The translations under genes and the position numbers were made by a program. DNA of 64,000 nucleotides. It comes from an uncultured Prevotellaceae bacterium (GTDB lineage Bacteria; Bacteroidota; Bacteroidia; Bacteroidales; Bacteroidaceae). The DNA is taken from contig CAMJKP010000005.1 in the NCBI GenBank assembly GCA_946406435.1, positions 1-64,000 on the forward strand. The letters run 5' to 3'. Under the pieces are notes generated by a model. The model was not told where the DNA came from and searched no databases. It saw only the letters and a program-made list of their open reading frames with translations. Positions 29,608 through 39,128 of the stretch are shown piece by piece (within the stretch, counting starts at the first letter, position 1; each line of letters begins with the position of its first letter).

Positions 29608-30372
29608 ATATTGATAGACATAAACATAGCGTCATAGGTGCGACAACTATTATCATGTGTGTCCACTTATGACGCTTTATTTTTATTCTTAACGCAAAGC
29701 CGCAAAGTTACAGAGTTTTTATGATTTCTTAACTCACGGAATATACAAGCTGTGTTGCTTATTGGGTATTGCGAAAAATCTTTCTGTTTCTTTCGTGTTT
29801 TCCGTGTTCTGACTAATTTTTCATTTATTCTGGATTGAGCGCACTAAAAAGGCTAACGGTGACTCACGTCTCGATTAGCCTAAATTATTTGATTATGAAA
29901 GGGGGAAACTTTTTTACTAAATCCATTGCAAAGATAATGAATTTTTATCAAAATTGCAATGATTTACATCAAAATTTTCTGCAAATAAACAACCTTTAAC
30001 ACTAGAGGGCTCAGATTAACAAAAAATGATGCATTGTAGTACTTTTCCGATGTGGTTTTAGGACAAAAACGACATAGAGGATTTCTTTAGTTATTTTTCT
30101 TTATCCATGTTTTAGTTTTTCCGTAGATTTATGGATGTATTTGAAACAGAAATTCTTTTATAAACATAAGAATATTTTCAACAAACAGAAAAAACTGCTA
30201 TTTTTCTTTGTAATAAGAAAATAAATCCTTACTTTTGCATTGTCCTATTATTCAAGCTATGGGGAATGTGTAACGACGTGAAACAACCCCAGCAGATTAT
30301 GATGACAAAAACAATATAAGGGAGAATAGTTGATATCCCACTAATAAATAAAACCTTTAACTCTATATCAAT

Positions 30373-32655
30373 ATGAAACCTATAAAGATTTTGTTGATAT
30401 TTCTGGTAATTAATGCCGTAACTCCTGTTGTTGCGCAAACCGACACTGAGGTACATGATTTTGTATATCTGTTACCAAGCAAGGAGATTTCCGAGACAGG
30501 CGAAGACCTATGGTTTAAGGCATATCTTATAAACAGTCAGACCTTAGCTCCGTCTGACCGTAGCCACACGCTCTATCTTCAACTCCGCACTGCATCCGAC
30601 AGCGTGCTATGGAGTGAGAAATACCCTTTGGTTTCTGGAAGAGCCAACGGACATATCTATATTGGCACAGAATGGCCTCAGGGTGAATACTTCATGGAAG
30701 GATATTCCAAATCTTCGTTTTCCTCCGATAGCAGTAAAGCACTTCTGCCTCGCCGTATCCGTGTTGTTGACCGCGTATCACAGATGGATCGTATATCAAA
30801 ACAGGCTATAAAGAATGATGCCGACCAAAAACAATCATCCAATCACCGTTTCGATTTATTCCCCGAAGGCGGGCACCTAATCTATGGCATAAACTCTGTA
30901 GTAGCATTTAAAGCCACTTACGGAAATGGAGTGCCAGAAGATGTCTCAGGAATGGTACTTGAGGACGGAAAGAAAATCGGAACAATCAAAACTCTTCACG
31001 ATGGCATGGGTATATTCTCTCTTACTCCGAAATCAGGCAAGGAGTACAAAGTCTTTCTAGACAATGGTAGAACCATTCCATTCCCAACCATAGAAAGTGA
31101 AGGAATGTCGCTACGTGTTTCCAAAAACAATGCGAAAGGACTATCCTTGTTAGTTTCTTCATCAGAAGATACTCCACAAAACATTTCAATAACAGCCAAG
31201 CAGAACGGAATACTATGCTGCACAGCAGAAGGTATTGTTAAAGGACATCGAGTTATTAAAATCCCAACAGAGTATTTTTCCCTTCAAGGCATAGTGGAAA
31301 TCACTCTCTTTGATGCCGCAAAACGGCCTGTAGCCGAAAGATTAGTGTATGTCAATCCCGAGAAGCAACTTTCCATAACCGCTACAACCGACCAGAAGCA
31401 ATACAACTGCCGTGATACTGGTAAGGTTCGTCTCCAGGTAACAGACACCTCAGGTAAGCCGATCAAGTCAGAACTCGCTGTAAGCGTTTTCGACAAGGCA
31501 TACCTCTACCAGCCCGGACACGAGAACCTCCTGTCTCACTGCTTTCTTTCAGAGCAGATTCGAGGCAATATTTTCAATCCGACATATTACTTCGATGAGC
31601 AGAATGAAGACCGTCTTCAGTCGCTCGATCTGCTGATGCTGACACAAGGCTGGAGAAATTATGTATGGGACAGCGAACCAATGCCAACCCGTCCGCTGCT
31701 GGCTGATGGTGTGAGTGGAATGCAGGTAACCAAGCGCAATATTAACAGTAAAACGCAGATAATCAAGACTTCCTCAGCAAATGGTGACTCTCGTTTTGTA
31801 TTTACGGATTCATTGGGCAGATTCGAGATTGACCCGCAGTTAATGGAGGAAATGCCTGGTCATATCTATCTGAAACCCATGTTGACAAACAAATATAAAG
31901 CAAAGATTTCCGTTGAAAATCCGTTCGATACAATTAATGTTCATCGACTCACTCGACCGCATTATCTGATTCAAAATCAATTTCCTGAAAATAATGATGA
32001 TGAGCGAACTGTTAGCAGCGATGCCGATGCGGTTCTTTTGAAAGAAGTTGTTGTCAAGGCAAAACATAAGTCGATTCATCGCGACAAAATGATGGGATAC
32101 TTGGATAGTCTTGCGAATGTGGATAGTCGCGGGCCTGAATGGGTTTGTGTTCATCGTGATTATAAGACAAATGAAGAATATCGTTTTCTTAATGATTATA
32201 TTTCAGATTTTACGCTACATCCCGATGGCCAGCCTTGTAATGGGGAAAGAAAAGAAACTCCAATTCCTGGTGAGACGTATTTGGTAGTAAAGACTGAACG
32301 CGTAGAGGGTACTCTTGATAATTGGGTTCTTACCAGAAGAATGGAACTTGTTTATCCAAAACGTAGATTTACTGATGAACAACTGCTGAAAATGTACGAT
32401 ATGGTTAAGACGCAAGGCTACTACCCCAAGCGCGAGTTTTACCAACCCGATTCTTTTGACCTTCAGTCTTCTTCGCCCGACCCGCGCAACCTTCTCCAAT
32501 GGCAACCCGAAGTTATCACCGACAGCAACGGTATAGCTGAAATACCACTTGCTGCATCCGATATCAACACCGAGTTCATAGGTTTGGTGGAAGCCATTGA
32601 CGGAAACGGATTAATGGGGTGTCAGACGTTCTGTTTTAGAGTATTGAAAAAATAA
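30373..32655 (+). CDS. Secreted MG2 (alpha-2-macroglobulin N-terminal)-like protein
   Basis: Signal peptide; 'LYLQLRTASDSVLWSEKYPLVSGRANGHIYIGTEWPQGEYFMEGYS'. Confidence 0.7.
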   Translation: MKPIKILLIFLVINAVTPVVAQTDTEVHDFVYLLPSKEISETGEDLWFKAYLINSQTLAPSDRSHTLYLQLRTASDSVLWSEKYPLVSGRANGHIYIGTEWPQGEYFMEGYSKSSFSSDSSKALLPRRIRVVDRVSQMDRISKQAIKNDADQKQSSNHRFDLFPEGGHLIYGINSVVAFKATYGNGVPEDVSGMVLEDGKKIGTIKTLHDGMGIFSLTPKSGKEYKVFLDNGRTIPFPTIESEGMSLRVSKNNAKGLSLLVSSSEDTPQNISITAKQNGILCCTAEGIVKGHRVIKIPTEYFSLQGIVEITLFDAAKRPVAERLVYVNPEKQLSITATTDQKQYNCRDTGKVRLQVTDTSGKPIKSELAVSVFDKAYLYQPGHENLLSHCFLSEQIRGNIFNPTYYFDEQNEDRLQSLDLLMLTQGWRNYVWDSEPMPTRPLLADGVSGMQVTKRNINSKTQIIKTSSANGDSRFVFTDSLGRFEIDPQLMEEMPGHIYLKPMLTNKYKAKISVENPFDTINVHRLTRPHYLIQNQFPENNDDERTVSSDADAVLLKEVVVKAKHKSIHRDKMMGYLDSLANVDSRGPEWVCVHRDYKTNEEYRFLNDYISDFTLHPDGQPCNGERKETPIPGETYLVVKTERVEGTLDNWVLTRRMELVYPKRRFTDEQLLKMYDMVKTQGYYPKREFYQPDSFDLQSSSPDPRNLLQWQPEVITDSNGIAEIPLAASDINTEFIGLVEAIDGNGLMGCQTFCFRVLKK

Positions 32656-32730
32656 TCTGTTTTCAGGAAAAAAGACTCAACCTTTTTAGAAAAGGACAAC
32701 TCATGTCTCTTAACTCTTAGTTATAATGTA

Positions 32731-32796
32731 GATTCTCCGCTGTGCCTCCGTTGTGGCTCCGCTATTATAGCAGAGGATGAGCGGAGAAACGATGAG
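32731..32796. repeat. 11-bp-phased word array (6 units)
   Basis: gattctccgct|gtgcctccgtt|gtggctccgct|attatagcaga|ggatgagcgga|gaaacgatgag. Confidence 0.75.
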
Positions 32797-33169
32797 AGAA
32801 TAATGATGGCACTTGCTTGTATCAAAGCGTTATTTATTCGTTAATTCTGTTCATTCCGTGTTCTGATATAAAAAAGACTTTGTGACTAAAGCGTCTCGCG
32901 TTTTAAATTTTTAATCCCTTACTCGTATGTGGATGAATTTTCATGTGGGTAAACACACAGAAAAACATTGTTTTGGTGTGTTTTTTACGTTAAATAACAT
33001 TTTTTCTTGAAAAAATTTGGTGGAATCAGCAAAAATATTTACCTTTGCAATTGTAAAACTGTAATGCTGAGAAAATTTAGGAATTCTATATAGTAGTAGA
33101 AGACGCAACTAATATAGTTGAAGGGGAAAAAATCTCGGCTGACGATAACTATCTTATTAGGAAATAGGT

Positions 33170-34138
33170 ATGAAACGTATATTTTCGTTCATAGGGGCAA
33201 CTTTGCTTACTGTAATGCCAGCATTTGCAAACATTGCGGAAGGTGTATCTGGAGATTGTACATGGGTTATTGACAATGATGGTAACCTGAACATCTCTTC
33301 AGAGGTTGATGATGCTGTTCTCGGAACATGGGAAGGCGATGCAGCTCCTTGGAGCAATTACAAGGAATCTATCACCACAGTGGCTTTCTCTTCTCCAGTA
33401 AGTGCCCAGACATGCACCAATATGTTCAATGGCTGCACTAATCTGAATGCAGTATATCTCGATAACTTCTATACAAATGATGTTACCGATATGAGTCGTA
33501 TGTTTGCTAATTGCACTTCACTTGAGGTTATTGAGTTTGGTATGACTGTATCTTCACAGGATGAGGATGCGTTTTATGCAAAGGGCATGTTTACCCCATA
33601 TCGTGACAACTTCCTTACTGACAACGTAACGAACATGGCAGGTATGTTCGAGGACTGCAAGTCATTGCATGCTTTTAAGCTTCAGAACCTTGCTGTTCGC
33701 AACGTGATGGATTTCAGCAATATGTTTGCTGGTTGTAGCTCACTTGAGTCAATGGATCTTACAGGTCTCACAGTTCATAAGGATGCAAAGGTTGCTGATA
33801 TGTTTGCTAACTGCAAGAACCTTCTGAATATTACCAATCGGAACATATTCCCTTCTGAGATTGAGGATGCAACATTCATATCACTTCCAACAAGAGGCGT
33901 ATGCTCAGTGGATATTCCTATGGATTGCCTTGCTGACTATCAGATAGCAACTGGTTGGAGATATCTCTTCATTACAGCTGAGGATGAGATGAAGGCTAAC
34001 AGTTCATCACTCACCGCTATCAACAGCATCACAGAGACGGAGAATAAGGCATCTGTATTCACTTTCGCGGGTGAGCGTCTCACTGCTCCTGTCAAGGGCT
34101 TGAATATCATTGATGGCAAGAAGGTGATGGTGAAGTAA
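33170..34138 (+). CDS. Secreted BspA/DUF285-type repeat protein
   Basis: 'DVTDMSRMFANCTSLEVIEF', 'NVTNMAGMFEDCKSLHAFKL', 'NVMDFSNMFAGCSSLESMDL'. Confidence 0.85.
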   Translation: MKRIFSFIGATLLTVMPAFANIAEGVSGDCTWVIDNDGNLNISSEVDDAVLGTWEGDAAPWSNYKESITTVAFSSPVSAQTCTNMFNGCTNLNAVYLDNFYTNDVTDMSRMFANCTSLEVIEFGMTVSSQDEDAFYAKGMFTPYRDNFLTDNVTNMAGMFEDCKSLHAFKLQNLAVRNVMDFSNMFAGCSSLESMDLTGLTVHKDAKVADMFANCKNLLNITNRNIFPSEIEDATFISLPTRGVCSVDIPMDCLADYQIATGWRYLFITAEDEMKANSSSLTAINSITETENKASVFTFAGERLTAPVKGLNIIDGKKVMVK

Positions 34139-34254
34139 GGATTAAAATTATGAGAATGGTATAAGGCTCTCAGGGTAGCGTGATTTGGATGCTTCTCTGG
34201 GAGTTTTTAATTTTCTCTAAAAAAGTGTAAGCGGGCATTTAATTTTTCGTAGAT

Positions 34255-35115
34255 ATGAAATCAAAACTCGAACTTGTAAACTTAATAGTGCTTAATGTCG
34301 GATATGCAAAGACACAGCATCGGTGGGGTGGTACAGATATATCATCACCATTCGCCCGACTATACTATGTCACGGCGGGAAAGGCGACGCTGCACTTTAA
34401 CAATCAGGATATAGAGTTGAAGCCGGGATTTATGTATCTCGTGCCAAGCTTCATGCCGCACAGCTATGTATGTGAGCCGGGTTTTGAGTTCTATTATCTG
34501 TTTGCGTATGAACGATATGGGGACTCTACAGGCTTCTTCGACATCTATCGTTTCCCATATGAGGTGAAGGCGAACGAGGCTGCTAATCTGCTCTTCGTGA
34601 ATTACTGTAACCTGTATCCGCAACTGTCTCTGCCTTATGCAAGTGCGGAGGATTTCAACAATCATCCTGCGTATCGTGACTATGCAACCCGCTATCAGGC
34701 AATGGAGCGTTATGAAAAGATGCAGTTGCAGGGCTTCGTATGGATCGTGGCTTCTTACTTCATGAAGCATGCGGAGAAGATAACCGATAATACTGATGAG
34801 CGTGTGTTCAAGGTTTGTGTATATCTGAAGGAGCATATCAGCAATAGAGTGACGCTTGACGAACTTGCCAACGTGGCTTGCGTGACGAAATCGCATCTGG
34901 GAAGGCTTTTCCGTTCTGCCTTTGACATGTCGCCTATCCAGTATGCCATCCGCTGTAAGATTCAATTTGCACAGGGGTTGCTGCTGACTACGGACATGAG
35001 CGTGAAGAGTGTATCGGAGAAGATAGGCATTGATGATGTCTCGTATTTCATCCGATTGTTCAAGAAGATTATTGGTTTCACGCCTCTTGACTATAGGGAG
35101 AGGTTGAAGTATTAG
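34255..35115 (+). CDS. AraC family transcriptional regulator
   Basis: Cupin N-terminus, C-terminal 'VTLDELANVACVTKSHLGRLFRSAFDMSPIQYAI..SVSEKIGIDDVSYFIRLFKKIIGFTPLDYRE'. Confidence 0.93.
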   Translation: MKSKLELVNLIVLNVGYAKTQHRWGGTDISSPFARLYYVTAGKATLHFNNQDIELKPGFMYLVPSFMPHSYVCEPGFEFYYLFAYERYGDSTGFFDIYRFPYEVKANEAANLLFVNYCNLYPQLSLPYASAEDFNNHPAYRDYATRYQAMERYEKMQLQGFVWIVASYFMKHAEKITDNTDERVFKVCVYLKEHISNRVTLDELANVACVTKSHLGRLFRSAFDMSPIQYAIRCKIQFAQGLLLTTDMSVKSVSEKIGIDDVSYFIRLFKKIIGFTPLDYRERLKY

Positions 35116-35187
35116 GCCCACGGTCCCTCCACCCAATGGGAGGGAGTTTAGATAGTATTTTTTATCACAAAGTATACAAAAAAATGC

Positions 35188-35227
35188 CGCTTATGGATTG
35201 TTCTTTGCGAACTTTCATAAGCGGCAT
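35188..35227. terminator. Terminator hairpin between convergent genes
   Basis: atgccgcttatg ... cataagcggcat. Confidence 0.75.
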
Positions 35228-35277
35228 TACAATATAAAAATCCCCCTCCCTCGGGAGGGAAGGGGAGGGGCCATTGT

Positions 35278-35715
35278 TTATTTAATTTCAATACACTGGC
35301 ATTCCTTTGCCTTTTCCTCTGGCGTCATCTTAGGGATGTCGATATATAGAACGCCATCGGTCATTTGGGCGGTGATGTTCTGCTTCTCTACATTGTCAGG
35401 TAGAGCCAGACGCTGTTCGTACTTGCTGTAGCTGAACTCGCGGCGGATGTACTTTTTCTCCTTGTTCTCATCCTTGTTCTCGTTTTTCTTCTCCATGGCA
35501 ATAACGATGTCGCCATCAGAGATAGAAATGTTGAAGTCTTCCTTTGTCATTCCAGGAGCAGCAATCTCAACCTTGTAGCCCTTGTCGTCCTCAGAGACGT
35601 TGATGGCAGGTGATGTGCTGTGGAACTGTGGGGTTATCCAACTGTCGTTGAAGAAGTCGTTGAAGAAAGAAGGGAAGAATCCCTGATTACTTGTTTTAGC
35701 ATAAATTGGTAACAT
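35278..35715 (-). CDS. Hsp20/alpha-crystallin small heat shock protein
   Basis: 'YKVEIAAPGMTKEDFNISISDGDIVIAME..YIRREFSYSKYEQRLALPDNV'. Confidence 0.95.
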   Translation of the reverse strand: MLPIYAKTSNQGFFPSFFNDFFNDSWITPQFHSTSPAINVSEDDKGYKVEIAAPGMTKEDFNISISDGDIVIAMEKKNENKDENKEKKYIRREFSYSKYEQRLALPDNVEKQNITAQMTDGVLYIDIPKMTPEEKAKECQCIEIK

Positions 35716-35982
35716 AATTAAATCCTCCATTTAGATGTTAATAAATTAAGTTCTAAAAAGGTTGTGGATCTGCCTCATGTCAACTGGGTGTAGGTCTTTA
35801 TGCCTTTCACCCACCAAAATGCAAACAAAATGCCAGTGGCAATGTGACTGACAATGAGTGTCAGCGGTTTTAAACTATTGTAACTTCCGTTAAACAAAGT
35901 GGGGCGAAAATTAAACTATTTCAACTTCGTTAAACTTTGAAGATGGTATTTTACGGTGACAGATTGTCAGTCGGGAGTGACA

Positions 35983-36588
35983 TTATTTCTTCCAGACGTT
36001 TACGATCTCGCCGATATACATCACGTGAACGCCCTGTTTCTTCTCATCGTACCACTGGCGCTGTTCAAGAGGCATAAGTTCCTTCTTGAACTGCTCAGCG
36101 TAGATTTTCTTACATTCAATGGCGAGGTTAGCCTCCTTGTAGATAGGGTTTCCGAGTTTTGTGAACTCAGGAGTAAGGCCGGAACCCTTCACCTTGTCCT
36201 CGTCACGTCCGGATACAGAACCGAGATACTGGAGCTTGTCGCGATACTGCTCAGGGAAGGCTGTTACGGTGAAGTACTCATTCTCTTCAAGGAACTTATA
36301 TGTGTAGCGGTCGGTTGAGACGTAGATAGTTACTACAGGCTTTCCCCAGAGTTCACCAAGACCGCCCCATGCTATTGTCATCATGTTCATGCTTGTGTCC
36401 TTGCCGGCGGTAAGGAGCATCCAATCGTCAGCAAACATTTTTACGGCATTCACGTCTATCTCCTGTGGCTTTATCTCCTGCCACTGGTCGGAGGTAGTTG
36501 TCTTTGCTTCAGGCTCATTAGCCTTGTTGCCGCATGCTGTGAGAAGCAGGGCGGCGAAAATGCTGAGTGTTAATGCTTTGATTTTCAT
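35983..36588 (-). CDS. Flavin reductase-like lipoprotein (flavoredoxin family)
   Basis: Lipobox 'ALLLTACGN'; 'MNMMTIAWGGLGELWGKPVVTIYVSTDRYTYKFLEENEYFTV'. Confidence 0.85.
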   Translation of the reverse strand: MKIKALTLSIFAALLLTACGNKANEPEAKTTTSDQWQEIKPQEIDVNAVKMFADDWMLLTAGKDTSMNMMTIAWGGLGELWGKPVVTIYVSTDRYTYKFLEENEYFTVTAFPEQYRDKLQYLGSVSGRDEDKVKGSGLTPEFTKLGNPIYKEANLAIECKKIYAEQFKKELMPLEQRQWYDEKKQGVHVMYIGEIVNVWKK

Positions 36589-36677
36589 AATTTAAACGAT
36601 TGTATCTCTTATTATAAAGAGATTATTTATAACATTAGAGGAGGAGGCGACCGAACTCAGCCGACTCCTTTCTATAA

Positions 36678-38240
36678 TCACTTTGCCCACGCTTTGCCTT
36701 CGGCTGTTCGGCGCCATGTGAAATATGTGTCGAGCACCTTGAGGGCTTCCTCGCTTGGCACTTTGGTGGCAGAAGGGTTAGGGTAGGTGAGGTGCATTGT
36801 CTGAGGCTTGTCGTTGCTGAAGGCTGGCCATTTAGGGAGCCCCTCACCGTTAGGATCACCATATTTCGCGAAGTTAATCCAATACTTGCCCATAAGTTCA
36901 GAGAGAGGACGGTCAACATCCGGACGCTCAAACTTATCCATGTGCTGGAAGACGAAATTCACGTCCTGGCCGTGGTAGGAGCCCTTTCCGAAGTTAGGAG
37001 AGCCTTTAGGATGGTCGGGATGCTGGTCGAAGTAATACAGGAACACCTTTGACTTACCCGTCTTAGTCTGAAGACGTGCCCAGTTCCATGTCTGCCAACC
37101 GAAAGCTGCATCGCGCATAAGGTCGCGTGACTGCTTACCACCGTCTTCCTCTGTATATGGATATGCCTTGAGAAGTGCATCTGCAAACTTACCGTAACGT
37201 GTCTTGGTGCTGCTCTCGTAGCTTTCCTTTGAGCTTCCGTTGAAAGAAAAACTTGCGCCTTCATCGGAGTTATAGCCAATGAGAACAGGTACGTCATTAT
37301 ATTTGCCGTTAGCATAGAGAACAGACTGATCATCGGGGATGACACAGCCGTCAACGACAGGCCAGCTGCAGGTGCCGAGACCTTGTGCTGAGAACTTGCT
37401 TGCATCCATTGCACGAAGCTCAGCGAGAGACTTGGCGCCAAGTTTCTGCATGACCTGAGTACCATCCTTCTCGGCATCAGCGAGAGTCTTCATGTTCTCG
37501 CCAGGGTAGGTGGTAGGGCGAGTAGGACCGAAAGAGCCGCCACTCTGGGAGATAGCACCTTGGAAGAGTCCCTTTGCCAAAGGAGAGGCGCAAAGCATGC
37601 TTACGGAGATACCTCCGGCAGATTCTCCAAAGATAGTAATCTTGTTAGGATCACCACCAAAGCGTGCAATGTTATTCTTTATCCATTGAAGTGCAACAAT
37701 CTGATCCATAAGACCATAGTTGCCTGAGATATGCTTGTCGTTCTCGGCTGTAAGCTCAGGGAGAGTGAGGAATCCGAGCTGTCCTACACGATAGTTGACG
37801 CTTGCAAGGATGATACCGCCTTTACGTGCAAGTTCCTCGCAGTCGTAGTTAGGGTCGGCTGTAGAACCGAACACGAAACCGCCGCCATAGATCCATACGA
37901 GGACAGGCAGCTTCTCGTCAGTCTTCTTTGCAGGGCTCCACACGTTGAGATACAGGCAATCTTCGCTGTATTCGGCAGAAGGAGCGCCTTGAATAGGTCC
38001 GGGAGCGTATTTCTTTGTCTCAAGAGTCTTTGTCCAATGCTTCACCGGCTGTGGAGCCTTCCATCTGAGTTCGCCTACAGGAGGCGCAGCGAATGGAATG
38101 CCTTTGTAAATCATAAGTCCGTTGGCCTCATAGCCCTCTATAGGACCGGCCTCGGTTGTCACGTTAGTAGTGAGAGGACCTTGTGCAGATGCTCCCAAGC
38201 AATGTAATACGCAGAGGATTAGTGATGCTATTTTCTTCAT
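36678..38240 (-). CDS. Secreted type-B carboxylesterase
   Basis: 'SEDCLYLNVWSPAKK', 'VWIYGGGFVFGS', 'ITIFGESAGGISVSML'. Confidence 0.93.
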   Translation of the reverse strand: MKKIASLILCVLHCLGASAQGPLTTNVTTEAGPIEGYEANGLMIYKGIPFAAPPVGELRWKAPQPVKHWTKTLETKKYAPGPIQGAPSAEYSEDCLYLNVWSPAKKTDEKLPVLVWIYGGGFVFGSTADPNYDCEELARKGGIILASVNYRVGQLGFLTLPELTAENDKHISGNYGLMDQIVALQWIKNNIARFGGDPNKITIFGESAGGISVSMLCASPLAKGLFQGAISQSGGSFGPTRPTTYPGENMKTLADAEKDGTQVMQKLGAKSLAELRAMDASKFSAQGLGTCSWPVVDGCVIPDDQSVLYANGKYNDVPVLIGYNSDEGASFSFNGSSKESYESSTKTRYGKFADALLKAYPYTEEDGGKQSRDLMRDAAFGWQTWNWARLQTKTGKSKVFLYYFDQHPDHPKGSPNFGKGSYHGQDVNFVFQHMDKFERPDVDRPLSELMGKYWINFAKYGDPNGEGLPKWPAFSNDKPQTMHLTYPNPSATKVPSEEALKVLDTYFTWRRTAEGKAWAK

Positions 38241-38343
38241 TTTTTGTTGTCTTTTTATTTTTTTTGCTTAAATTGTTTATGCTATTGAATAGTTCTTGTA
38301 AAATAATAGTTTTTCTTGCATAAATCCGTTATAGCTTATATTC

Positions 38344-38409
38344 TAATGATGGGAGTTGGAACGGACTTACAACGGATTTACAACGGACTTGTAACGGAGG
38401 TAAAAGGGT
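38344..38409. repeat. 11-bp-phased word array (~6 units)
   Basis: taatgatggga|gttggaacgga|cttacaacgga|tttacaacgga|cttgtaacgga|ggtaaaagggt. Confidence 0.9.
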
Positions 38410-38416
38410 GGGGAGG

Positions 38417-38779
38417 TTATTGGTTCTTCTCCCAGTCTTCCCATTCCTTGAGAGCAGCCTGCCAGTCGGTAGCACCATTCTCAATGGCTTCCTGTTGCTT
38501 GGCGGCTTCATCGCGGGCTTTGTCTCGGGCACGCTTTGCCTTCATATCGGCTATGGTGGCATCATCGAGGATAACGATGGCGCCACGATTTATTGCTTCC
38601 TGTAGTTCTACGTCACCGAATGCCTTGCCCTGCTCGTTGAAATCGGAGATGTTGAACTCGAAGTTTACACGCAACTGATGGCGTATCTCCTTCTGTTGAA
38701 AACGAGTACCAGCATTCTTCTTGCGGAGAAGCATGGCGATTATGTCAATCTCATGCTGAGAGAATTTGTTTCTGCCCAT
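38417..38779 (-). CDS. Hypothetical protein
   Basis: 120-aa ORF, charged, good start context. Confidence 0.65.
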   Translation of the reverse strand: MGRNKFSQHEIDIIAMLLRKKNAGTRFQQKEIRHQLRVNFEFNISDFNEQGKAFGDVELQEAINRGAIVILDDATIADMKAKRARDKARDEAAKQQEAIENGATDWQAALKEWEDWEKNQ

Positions 38780-39128
38780 TGAATTTATTTACTATTTAGC
38801 TATTTACTGTTTACTATTGGAAATTGAAAATGAAAAATACATATTGCCTTTGACTGTTTCTGTGTAACTTGTATTTTTCATTTGTCGTATTTCATCGTGC
38901 AAAGATACAAATTTTTGACGGAAAGACCGATGAAATGGTTTAAAAACTTACTTTCTGCTCTATTTTTTCGTAATAAAGAATGGATTTGTCTTGTTTTCGG
39001 ATATTTTTTATTATCTTTGCACTAAGAAAATAAGTCAAAATAGTCAAAGGTCAAAAAAAGCCAAAGGCTCTCGGACCTTAGTCCTTAGACTTCGGTTCTG
39101 AAAAAAATAATTAAGACCTATAGGTTAC

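Noticed and set aside
34360-35136. 258-aa minus-strand ORF
   Set aside because: Antisense to the AraC regulator gene.
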